Below, piece after piece: positions 1-6,398 of a stretch of 22,404 nucleotides of DNA; within the stretch, counting starts at the first letter, position 1, and every line of letters starts with the position of its first letter. The DNA lies in contig JAZRXE010000011.1 of NCBI GenBank assembly GCA_045600065.1, positions 1-22,404 of the forward strand, given 5' to 3'. Origin of the DNA: RGIG2707 sp045600065. GTDB taxonomy: Bacteria > Bacillota > Clostridia > Peptostreptococcales > Anaerovoracaceae. The notes under the pieces are model-generated. The model was given only the letters and a program-made list of their open reading frames with translations, was not told the DNA's origin and made no database searches. The translations under genes and the position numbers were made by a program.

Positions 1-362
1 GCTGCCATACCCAGCAGGGCGGCAGACTGGCCGTGGTGACCGCAGCAGTGGGTCATGCCGTTGACGGATTCGGGGTGGTTTGCGATGACCAGGGCATCCA
101 GCTCGCCGAAGAATGCGACGGTGGGGCCGGGCTTGCCGGTATCGATGTCGGTGTAGAAGCCGGGGATCTTTCCGAACTTGGGATCCTGATCGGCTCTTAC
201 AAGCTTGTAGCCCAGGGCTTCGTACTTGGGGATCAGATATTCGTTAGCCTGCCATTCGGTGTAGCCTGTCTGGGGATGAGCCCACAGCCATCTTTCAGCT
301 TCCAGGACCAGATCCTTGATAGCGTCGACATTCTTGACGATGAGCTGCTGTCTTTCTGTCAT
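1..362 (-). CDS. M20-family amidohydrolase, copy C (partial, C-terminal part beyond window)
   Basis: Only the first 120 residues are in the window; the gene continues past the left edge. The product begins MTERQQLIVKNVDAIKDLVL and is nearly identical to the start of the two complete genes at 619-2001 and 2075-3457, including the metal-site block MTHCCGHHGQSA near residues 103-114. It should be a metal-dependent cytosolic amidohydrolase or peptidase of the M20D/AbgB type; the substrate is unknown. The ATG at 360-362 is preceded on the minus strand by a good AAAGGAGAA ribosome binding site. Differences from its sisters include TVAFFGELDALVIAN where copy B has TFAIFGEMDALDIAN, and EWQANEY instead of EWEANEY. 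A separate promoter region lies upstream at 426-456, so it need not depend on read-through from the other copies. Family assignment is secure; the specificity is not. Confidence 0.9.
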   Translation of the reverse strand, partial: MTERQQLIVKNVDAIKDLVLEAERWLWAHPQTGYTEWQANEYLIPKYEALGYKLVRADQDPKFGKIPGFYTDIDTGKPGPTVAFFGELDALVIANHPESVNGMTHCCGHHGQSAALLGMA

Positions 363-391
363 GATTGTTCTCCTTTCAAATGAACGGGGGA

Positions 392-413
392 GGGCCGGAA
401 TAAAGATCGGCCC
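392..413 (-). other. Leader hairpin before amidohydrolase copy C
   Basis: GGGCCG (392-397) and CGGCCC (408-413) can form a 6-bp stem with a 10-base loop in the 5' leader of the partial amidohydrolase gene, a few bases ahead of its ribosome binding site. It has no T-run, so it is not a terminator; it may stabilise the message or affect translation. A similar short GC hairpin sits in the leader of the first copy at 3481-3497. Confidence 0.35.
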
Positions 414-425
414 ATTAGTGCATAT

Positions 426-456
426 ATTATATATCATTTTTAATGATTTGTGTGAA
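426..456 (-). promoter_or_regulatory. Putative promoter of amidohydrolase copy C with inverted repeat in the spacer
   Basis: Read on the minus strand there is a TTCACA -35-like hexamer (451-456) followed after 17 bases by TATATA (428-433), or after 19 bases by TATAAT (426-431). The spacer contains a perfect inverted repeat ATCATT-TTT-AATGAT (433-447), placed where a repressor could block the polymerase. The surrounding 420-540 region is very AT-rich compared with the flanking genes, as expected for a regulatory gap. The exact hexamers are a best guess. Confidence 0.5.
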
Positions 457-559
457 AATTCGATATTTTTACAAATTAAGAGCGATTTTTTGTTGCTAAC
501 AACCATATTTATTAATATATATGTACCAATAATACAGCCTGCGTGACTGCAGCGGACAC

Positions 560-587
560 AAAAAAGCCCCTCCGCCGGGAGGGGCTT
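560..587 (-). terminator. Intrinsic terminator after amidohydrolase copy B
   Basis: On the minus strand AAGCCCCTCC, a 4-base CGGC loop and GGAGGGGCTT form a perfect 10-bp GC-rich stem followed by a run of six T. It sits about 30 bases past the stop codon of the 619-2001 gene and should end transcription of the two-gene unit formed by copies A and B. Confidence 0.9.
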
Positions 588-590
588 GGA

Positions 591-607
591 CCGGTCTTTG
601 GGACCGG
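591..607 (-). other. Second hairpin between the copy B stop codon and its terminator
   Basis: CCGGTC (591-596) and GACCGG (602-607) form a 6-bp stem with a 5-base loop, directly stacked ahead of the terminator at 560-587. No T-run follows it, so it more likely protects the 3' end than terminates by itself. Confidence 0.45.
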
Positions 608-618
608 ATCTGTGCAGA

Positions 619-2001
619 TTAGTTCTGGAAGTCTACGGTAGCGTTGCCGTTCTCGTCGTAAACAACAGCATCCTTGTCCAGAGTGATGTTGTCGATTGCG
701 GCAAAGAAATCCTTCATGGAAGCATAGGGAGCCTTGTACTGAGCGATGATCTCCTTTGCCTTTGCAGCGCCGTCTGAGAGCAGAGCTTCGGTAACAAAGA
801 GCTGTACCTTTGCAGCGTTGACGCACAGTCTGTTGGCGTCAGCTACGAAGTAGTCGATGCCGTGGCCGGTGCCGATGGCGCCGCCAGCCTGCATCTGGAT
901 TCCGGGCATTACCATGGTAACGTCGCCGAAGTCGGAGGAGCCGGTGGACCACTTGCTGTAGTCGAAGGCTACCTTGGCGGGATCGCCTGCCAGATCCTCA
1001 GCGCACTTCTGGGTCAGCTGCATGAACATCAGGTCGTGCTGCTCGGGGGAGTATCCCGGTCTGTCTACGAGCTCAACGCCGCAGCCCAGGGCAAGAGCGG
1101 CACCGGTCAGAGCGCGGTTGAACTTGACGTTCTCATACTTGATGGCGTCGATGGTCTTGCCTCTTACGTAGGATTCGATGCGCATCTCATCGGGGATGAT
1201 GTTTACTGCGCAGTTGACACCCATCATAATGGGATGGAAGCGGATGGTATCCTTTTCCTGCAGGGTCTCTCTCAGGTCGTTGCAGGCCTGCAGACCGAGC
1301 ATGGCGGCATACTGTGCGTTGTGGCCCAGATGGGGAGCGCCGCCCGCGTGAGAGCTCTTGCCCTTGTAGCGGATAGTCTTGGCCATGCAGCCGTTGTTGC
1401 CGAAGCCGCAGGTGAAGTCGATGAAGTCGCCGGTGTTGGAGCCGTGGACCATGAATGCCAGATCTACGCCGTCCAGATAGCCTCTCCACATGAACTCGAC
1501 CTTGCCGCCGTTGTACTTGATGACGCCCTTCTGACGGAGCTCTTCTCTGAACTGCAGCTGTATCATTTCTTCAGCGGGAACGGCGATCAGTCTGATCTTT
1601 CCGCACAGACCGTCCAGAGCGCCGGGCTGCTTCAGAGCAGCGGCGATGCCCAGCAGGGCAGCAGACTGTCCGTGGTGACCGCAGCAGTGGGTCATGCCGT
1701 TTACGGATTCAGGATGGTTGGCGATGTCCAGAGCGTCCATTTCACCGAAGATGGCGAAGGTGGGGCCGGGCTTGCCGGTGTCGATGTCGGTGTAGAAGCC
1801 GGGGATCTTGCCGAACTTGGGATCCTGATCAGCTCTTACGAGCTTATAGCCCAGAGCTTCGTACTTGGGGATCAGGTATTCGTTGGCTTCCCATTCGGTG
1901 TAGCCGGTCTGGGGATGAGCCCACAGCCACCTTTCAGCTTCCAGGACAAGATCCTTTACTGCATCGACATTCTTGACGATGAGCTGCTGTCTTTCTGTCA
2001 T
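619..2001 (-). CDS. M20-family amidohydrolase, copy B
   Basis: A 460-residue cytosolic enzyme of the M20 metallopeptidase/amidohydrolase superfamily (M20D/AbgB branch), expected to cleave an amide bond in an acylated amino acid or small peptide using two metal ions. Visible motifs: H105-C-C107-G-H109-H, VPAEE (E144, E145), FMVH (H186), the lid-domain SSHAGG (H218), GSSDFGD (353-360 region) and GTGHGID (H380). By analogy with plant ILL2, C107, H109, E145, H186 and H380 would be the metal ligands. There is no signal peptide. It lies 73 bases downstream of copy A with a hairpin between them and no room for its own promoter, so it is probably co-transcribed; AAAGGAAC serves as ribosome binding site. 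It differs from copy A mainly around residues 183-200 and 345-415, near H186 and the C-terminal domain, which hints at a different substrate. Substrate unknown. Confidence 0.92.
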   Translation of the reverse strand: MTERQQLIVKNVDAVKDLVLEAERWLWAHPQTGYTEWEANEYLIPKYEALGYKLVRADQDPKFGKIPGFYTDIDTGKPGPTFAIFGEMDALDIANHPESVNGMTHCCGHHGQSAALLGIAAALKQPGALDGLCGKIRLIAVPAEEMIQLQFREELRQKGVIKYNGGKVEFMWRGYLDGVDLAFMVHGSNTGDFIDFTCGFGNNGCMAKTIRYKGKSSHAGGAPHLGHNAQYAAMLGLQACNDLRETLQEKDTIRFHPIMMGVNCAVNIIPDEMRIESYVRGKTIDAIKYENVKFNRALTGAALALGCGVELVDRPGYSPEQHDLMFMQLTQKCAEDLAGDPAKVAFDYSKWSTGSSDFGDVTMVMPGIQMQAGGAIGTGHGIDYFVADANRLCVNAAKVQLFVTEALLSDGAAKAKEIIAQYKAPYASMKDFFAAIDNITLDKDAVVYDENGNATVDFQN

Positions 2002-2031
2002 TGTTGTGTTCCTTTCTTTAATTGCGTGATG

Positions 2032-2065
2032 AAAAGATCCCCGGGGCGGAAGGGCTCCGGGGATC
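2032..2065 (-). terminator. Weak intrinsic terminator or attenuator between amidohydrolase copies A and B
   Basis: On the minus strand GATCCCCGG and CCGGGGATC form a perfect 9-bp stem around a 12-base loop (plus-strand arms 2036-2044 and 2057-2065), followed by only four T. It lies 9 bases after the stop of copy A and ahead of copy B, which has no promoter of its own. It should terminate only a share of transcripts, lowering copy B relative to copy A. Confidence 0.7.
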
Positions 2066-2074
2066 AGAATATGA

Positions 2075-3457
2075 CTAATTTTTGAAGTCTACGGTAGCGT
2101 TGCCGTTCTCGTCGTAAACAACAGCATCCTTGTCCATGGTGATGTCATCGATAGCGGTGAAGAAATCCTTCATGGAAGCATAGGGAGCCTTGTACTGAGC
2201 GATGATCTCCTTGGCCTTTGCGCCACCTTCGGAGAGCAGGGCGTCCAGAACGAACAGCTGAGCCTTGGCGGAGTTGACGCACAGTCTGTTGGCATCCTTT
2301 ACGAAGTAATCGATGCCGTGGCCTACGCCGGTGGCGCCGCCTACGTGGATCTGGACACCGGGCATTACCATTGTAACGTCGCCGAAGTCGGAGGATCCGG
2401 TGGACCACTGATTGTAGTTGAACTGTACCTTAGCGGGGTCTCCGGTCAGGTCTTCGCAGCACTTCTGGGTCAGCTGCATGAACATGAGGTCGTGCTGTTC
2501 GGGTGAGTATCCCGGTCTGTCGACCAGCTCAACTCCGCAGCCCAGAGCCAGAGCGGCACCGGTCAGAGCACGGTTGAACTTGACGTTCTCGTACTTGATG
2601 GCATCGATGGTCTTGCCTCTTACATAGGACTCGATCTTCATCTCGTCGGGGATGATGTTTACTGCGCAGTTGACACCCATCATGATGGGGTGGAAGCGGA
2701 TGGTATCCTTTTCCTGCAGGGTCTCCCTCAGGTCGTTGCAGGCCTGCAGACCCAGCATTGCGGCATACTGAGCGTTGTGGCCAAGATGGGGAGCGCCGCC
2801 TGCGTGAGAGCTCTTGCCCTTGTAGCGGATGGTCTTGGCCATGCAGCCGTTGTTGCCCATGCCGCAGGTGAAGTCTACGAAGTCGCCGCAGGATGCGCCG
2901 TGAGCCATGAATGCGATATCAACGCCGTCCAGATAGCCTCTCCACATGAACTCGACCTTACCGCCGTTGTACTTGATGATTCCCTGCTTGCGCAGATCTT
3001 CTCTGAACTGCAGCTGGATCATTTCTTCAGCGGGAACGGCGATCAGTCTGATCTTGCCGCAGAGTCCGTCCAGAGCGCCGGGCTGCTTCAGAGCAGCGGC
3101 GATGCCCAGCAGGGCAGCAGACTGTCCGTGGTGACCGCAGCAGTGGGTCATGCCGTTTACGGATTCGGGGTGGTTTGCGATGTCCAGGGCATCCAGCTCG
3201 CCGAAGATGGCGAAGGTGGGGCCGGGCTTGCCGGTGTCGATGTCGGTGTAGAAGCCGGGGATCTTGCCGAACTTGGGATCCTGGTCAGCTCTTACGAGCT
3301 TGTAGCCCAGTTCTTCGTACTTGGGGATGAGATACTCGTTAGCTTCCCATTCGGTGTAGCCTGTCTGGGGATGAGCCCACAGCCAGCGTTCTGCATCGAG
3401 GATGAGCTGCTTGACGGCGTCAACGTTCTTGACGATGAGTTGCTGTCTTTCTGTCAT
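2075..3457 (-). CDS. M20-family amidohydrolase, copy A (first of the array)
   Basis: A 460-residue paralogue of the 619-2001 product with the same length and metal-site motifs (HCCGHH at 105-110, VPAEE near 141-145, H186 in the sequence FMAHG, SSHAGG, GSSDFGD, GVGHGID). It is a predicted cytosolic metal-dependent amidohydrolase of the M20D/AbgB type. Next to H186 it reads AHGASCGDFVDF where copy B has VHGSNTGDFIDF, and its C-terminal region carries QIHVGGATGVGHG instead of QMQAGGAIGTGHG. It is the promoter-proximal gene: a TTGACT-17-TATTAT promoter lies at 3515-3543 and AGAGGT precedes the ATG. The stop is TAG, followed by the 2032-2065 hairpin. Candidate substrates include N-acyl amino acids, aminoacyl-aminobenzoates or dipeptides; nothing in the window, such as a transporter, decides between them. 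Confidence 0.92.
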   Translation of the reverse strand: MTERQQLIVKNVDAVKQLILDAERWLWAHPQTGYTEWEANEYLIPKYEELGYKLVRADQDPKFGKIPGFYTDIDTGKPGPTFAIFGELDALDIANHPESVNGMTHCCGHHGQSAALLGIAAALKQPGALDGLCGKIRLIAVPAEEMIQLQFREDLRKQGIIKYNGGKVEFMWRGYLDGVDIAFMAHGASCGDFVDFTCGMGNNGCMAKTIRYKGKSSHAGGAPHLGHNAQYAAMLGLQACNDLRETLQEKDTIRFHPIMMGVNCAVNIIPDEMKIESYVRGKTIDAIKYENVKFNRALTGAALALGCGVELVDRPGYSPEQHDLMFMQLTQKCCEDLTGDPAKVQFNYNQWSTGSSDFGDVTMVMPGVQIHVGGATGVGHGIDYFVKDANRLCVNSAKAQLFVLDALLSEGGAKAKEIIAQYKAPYASMKDFFTAIDDITMDKDAVVYDENGNATVDFKN

Positions 3458-3480
3458 TTTATTACCTCTTTTCCACTTAT

Positions 3481-3497
3481 GCCGGTTTGTGACCGGC
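3481..3497 (-). other. Leader hairpin before amidohydrolase copy A
   Basis: GCCGGT (3481-3486) and ACCGGC (3492-3497) form a 6-bp stem with a 5-base loop in the untranslated leader, between the promoter at 3515-3543 and the ribosome binding site. It has no adjoining T-run. Possibly a 5' stabilising element; it is too small to be a known riboswitch. Confidence 0.35.
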
Positions 3498-3514
3498 TAA
3501 TTAATACTGATGAA

Positions 3515-3543
3515 ATAATATCAAAGCCAGTCAGTAAAGTCAA
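3515..3543 (-). promoter_or_regulatory. Promoter of the amidohydrolase array
   Basis: On the minus strand TTGACT (3538-3543) is followed after exactly 17 bases by TATTAT (3515-3520), five of six matches to consensus in each box. It gives a leader of about 50 bases before the ATG at 3457. It faces away from the plus-strand promoter at 3608-3637, making this a divergent control region. Confidence 0.75.
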
Positions 3544-3607
3544 TGTGCTTAAGTCCCGGCGATCCGTATCCGTCTGAAACAATATTTTGTGTATTGCGTA
3601 TCTTGAT

Positions 3608-3637
3608 TTGACAATATCTTGATAATATAGGTATAAT
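3608..3637 (+). promoter_or_regulatory. Promoter of the wall-polymer operon
   Basis: TTGACA (3608-3613), an 18-base spacer and TATAAT (3632-3637): both hexamers match the sigma-A-type consensus perfectly. Transcription would start about 3644, giving a leader of about 30 bases with AGAGGA (3663-3668) ahead of the ATG at 3676. No other convincing promoter is seen until 13877, so this one may drive everything to 13481 or 13861. Confidence 0.8.
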
Positions 3638-3675
3638 ACTGTGTTAATTCAGCCCGATGGACAGAGGATATAATT

Positions 3676-4197
3676 ATGAAGAATAAATGCTATTCGATGC
3701 TTATAACAGTTCTTGCGCTGGTGCTTGCGGCAGGCCTTTGCACAGGCGCCTTTGCCGGAGGCTCAGCCCCCGGAAGCACAGGCGATCCGGTGGTTACAAA
3801 GAGCTATGTAGACAGCAGAACAGAGGATCTGGAGGATGCTATCGACAGGTTAAGCGCAGCCATTGATGAGCTCAAAGACTCAGATATTCGCCCCTCGGAG
3901 GGCGGCTGCAGCCCCGCTGAAACAGAAGTCCCCGGAGGCTTTCAGGTGTACGAGATATCTGCCGGAAGCACGGTTTCCGGCTGCGAAGGCACCCAGATAA
4001 TACTGCGCAGCGGAACAGCCTTTGCCGTGGATAACGGGGTTGACGGTGTCTCGGATCTTACCGCGGGCGCCGACCTGAAGGGCGGAGTGCAGGTGCAGAA
4101 GAATCATCTGCTGCTGGTCCCCCGCACAGACGGAAGAGGAATCAAATGCAGCACTCTGTGCTATGTGATGATAAGCGGAGATTTCGAGCTTAAATAA
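3676..4197 (+). CDS. Secreted coiled-coil protein of unknown function
   Basis: A 173-residue exported protein. Residues 1-27 form a signal peptide (basic MKNK start, hydrophobic core, cleavage likely after AFA). The mature part starts GGSAPGSTGDPVVTKSYVD, continues with a charged helical stretch (about 44-69, coiled-coil-like, EDLEDAIDRLSAAIDELK), then a C-terminal domain of about 85 residues with GCEGTQIILRSGTA, DLTAGADL and NHLLLVPRTDGRGIKC. I recall uncharacterised proteins with this layout from Clostridia, but no function is known to me. It opens the wall-polymer operon; its stop shares one base with the next ATG (TAATG), so the two are translationally coupled. Cys79 and Cys103 lie outside the coil, and Cys158 and Cys162 near the end could form a disulfide. 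Export plus context suggest a role at the wall, but that is inference. Confidence 0.85.
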   Translation: MKNKCYSMLITVLALVLAAGLCTGAFAGGSAPGSTGDPVVTKSYVDSRTEDLEDAIDRLSAAIDELKDSDIRPSEGGCSPAETEVPGGFQVYEISAGSTVSGCEGTQIILRSGTAFAVDNGVDGVSDLTAGADLKGGVQVQKNHLLLVPRTDGRGIKCSTLCYVMISGDFELK

Positions 4198-6398
4198 TGC
4201 GTATCATGCTTTTTGCCGCCGGCGGTGATATAGGCGGCGGAAAAACCCATATACTTTCCATTGCCGAGGAGCTTTCCAGGAGCTGCGACCTGCGCCTTGT
4301 AAGCTTCCGCAAGGGCGTTCTCAGCACCGAGGCCATGCAGATGGGGCTGGATACCGCCGATATCGACGGTACCAGAAGCTTTGCGGCAACGGTGAGATTT
4401 GCGCTGCAGCAGGTCGACGGCTTCAAGCCCGATATTATTCACTGCCACGGAGCAAAGGCGAATCTTATAGGAGTCATAGTAAAGCAGCTGAGGCATGTGC
4501 CCGTTATGACCACTGTGCATTCGGACCCCAGGCTGGACTATCTGGGCGCACCGCTGAAGCAGTATACCTACGGCTTTGTAAACGCCCTTGCCTTGCGCCG
4601 CATGGATTATTATGTGGCAGTTGCAGGCAGGATGAAGGAGATCCTCATAGAAAGGGGATTCGATCCCTGCCGCATATTTACGGTATACAACGGTCTCAAT
4701 TTCAGCGGGGCTTCAGACTCTCCCAAGCCTGCCAAGGACCCGGAGGACACCATAGTCGTGGGAATAGCGGCAAGGCTCAACCCTGTAAAGGACATTCCCA
4801 CAGTTCTCAGAGCCTTCGCAAAAGCTTACAGCCAGGATAAAAGACTCAGGCTTTCCATAGCCGGAACCGGAGAGGATGAAAACGCCCTGCGCAGGCTGGC
4901 AAATCAGCTCGGCATCAGCGAGGTCACGGTATTTGAGGGCTGGATATCCGATATCAGCGCTTATTTCAAGCGTATTGACATAAATGTATTATCGTCTCTT
5001 TCCGAGACCTTCCCTTATTCGCTGCTGGAAGGTGCCTACGAGCACTGCCCGGCCATTGCCAGCAATGTGGGCGGCATTCCCTATCTTATCAAAAACGGAG
5101 AGACCGGCTACCTTTATGAGCCCGGCGATGTGGACAGCTTCAGCAAGTACATACTGAGACTCGCCGCAGACAGCGAGCTCAGGACCATGCTTGCGGAAAA
5201 CCTGTTCCGCAAGGCAAGAGACGAATTCTCCCTTCAGCGCATGCGCGGCGACCAGGAGGAAATTTACCGCACTGTGCTCAGGCGCAGGCAGCGGGGCGAT
5301 CTGGGCGGTGCCGTGCTTTGCGGAGCCTACGGCAAGGGCAATGCCGGAGACGAGGCCATACTGAAGGCAATTCTCTCTCAGCTCAGGGAAATAGACCGGG
5401 ACATGCCTTACTGGGTCATGTCCAGAAATCCCGGGCAGACCTCTGCAAAGGAGGGCGTGCGCAGTTATTATATTTTCAATGTTCCCGCGTTTTTAAGCAG
5501 CCTTCGCAGGGCAGAGCTCTTCGTAAATGGAGGAGGCTCCCTGATACAGGATGTCACATCCAGCAGGAGTCTGTATTTCTATCTGTTTACACTATGGGCG
5601 GCCAAGCGATGCGGCTGCAGGGTGATAATGTACGGCTGCGGCATAGGGCCCTTGCTTAAAGACAGAGACAGAAGGCTGGCAGGAAGTGTGCTGAATTCCT
5701 GCGCGGACATTATCACACTAAGAGACAGCGTCTCTCTGGAGCTGCTGGATCAGATAGGTGTCACCAGGCCTGAGATAATACTGGCTGCCGATCCTACCGT
5801 AAATCTGCCGGGTATAAGCAGAATGGCTGTGGATGCCGCCCTCGAGCAGGAGGGAATACCCGCCGGGCTTCCCATGATAGGCTTCTGCCTCAGGGAATGG
5901 CCGGGCTTTGACAATTACGAAGGGATAAGGCAGGCAGCGGAATATGTTTACGGCAAATACGGGCTCACCCCCGTGTTCCTGCCCATAGAATATCCCAAGG
6001 ACATAGAGATAGGACGCCGAATGGCTGAGGGCCTGAGCGTGCCCTCTTATGTATGCACCGGCAGCAGGTCTGTGGAGGATACCATAGGCATGCTGGGCTC
6101 CATGAAGCTGGTCTGCGGTATGAGGCTTCATTCGCTGATCTTTGCCACAGCGGGCAACACCCCGGTGGTAGGCATTTCCTACGATGTAAAGGTGGACAGC
6201 TTCATAAAGGACATAGGCTCTGATGCCTGTGTTTCCGCCGTGGATTTCAGCGCCGCGGAGCTTATTGAAAAGATCGATGAGGTCCTTGCCGGAGGCACCG
6301 ATATAGGCATGGAAACAGGATGCAGGCTCAGGGAAAACGAGAGAAAGAACGGTCAGGCGGCCGCAAGACTGCTGAGCGAAAAGAGGCAGCGCAGATGA
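4197..6398 (+). CDS. csaB: Fusion of GT4 glycosyltransferase and CsaB-type polysaccharide pyruvyl transferase
   Basis: A 733-residue two-domain enzyme. Residues 1 to about 365 form a GT-B family 4 glycosyltransferase: glycine-rich GGDIGGGKTH near the start, GIAARLNPVKD with R193 and K198 (typical nucleotide-sugar phosphate contacts), and an E-x7-E motif at E270/E278. From A372 (AVLCGAYGKGNAGDEAIL) to the end is a CsaB-like pyruvyl transferase with VNGGGSLIQD (443-452), YGCGIGPL and CGMRLHSL (H645). CsaB moves pyruvate from phosphoenolpyruvate onto a ManNAc-type sugar of the secondary wall polymer, making the ketal that SLH-domain proteins bind. Fusion puts sugar transfer and pyruvylation on one chain; CsaB is often a separate protein of about 360 residues. 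No signal peptide or membrane span is seen, so it acts at the cytosolic face. It starts one base inside the preceding stop and overlaps the next gene by 4 bases (ATGA). The symbol applies to the C-terminal domain only. Confidence 0.88.
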   Translation: MRIMLFAAGGDIGGGKTHILSIAEELSRSCDLRLVSFRKGVLSTEAMQMGLDTADIDGTRSFAATVRFALQQVDGFKPDIIHCHGAKANLIGVIVKQLRHVPVMTTVHSDPRLDYLGAPLKQYTYGFVNALALRRMDYYVAVAGRMKEILIERGFDPCRIFTVYNGLNFSGASDSPKPAKDPEDTIVVGIAARLNPVKDIPTVLRAFAKAYSQDKRLRLSIAGTGEDENALRRLANQLGISEVTVFEGWISDISAYFKRIDINVLSSLSETFPYSLLEGAYEHCPAIASNVGGIPYLIKNGETGYLYEPGDVDSFSKYILRLAADSELRTMLAENLFRKARDEFSLQRMRGDQEEIYRTVLRRRQRGDLGGAVLCGAYGKGNAGDEAILKAILSQLREIDRDMPYWVMSRNPGQTSAKEGVRSYYIFNVPAFLSSLRRAELFVNGGGSLIQDVTSSRSLYFYLFTLWAAKRCGCRVIMYGCGIGPLLKDRDRRLAGSVLNSCADIITLRDSVSLELLDQIGVTRPEIILAADPTVNLPGISRMAVDAALEQEGIPAGLPMIGFCLREWPGFDNYEGIRQAAEYVYGKYGLTPVFLPIEYPKDIEIGRRMAEGLSVPSYVCTGSRSVEDTIGMLGSMKLVCGMRLHSLIFATAGNTPVVGISYDVKVDSFIKDIGSDACVSAVDFSAAELIEKIDEVLAGGTDIGMETGCRLRENERKNGQAAARLLSEKRQRR

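Noticed and set aside
392..413. A possible riboswitch in the leader of amidohydrolase copy C.
   Set aside because: The leader is short, with one 6-bp hairpin and no terminator or known aptamer pattern.
862..2085. A 407-codon plus-strand open frame antisense to amidohydrolase copy B, with similar ones at 2690-3577.
   Set aside because: These repeat the coordinates of the paralogous genes on the other strand, arise from their codon bias, and lack ribosome binding sites; the translated sequences match no family.
6320..6394. A longer start for the TuaH-like glycosyltransferase.
   Set aside because: The extra 25 residues are very basic and low in hydrophobics, lie wholly inside csaB and lack a ribosome binding site; the ATGA overlap at 6395 is typical of this operon.
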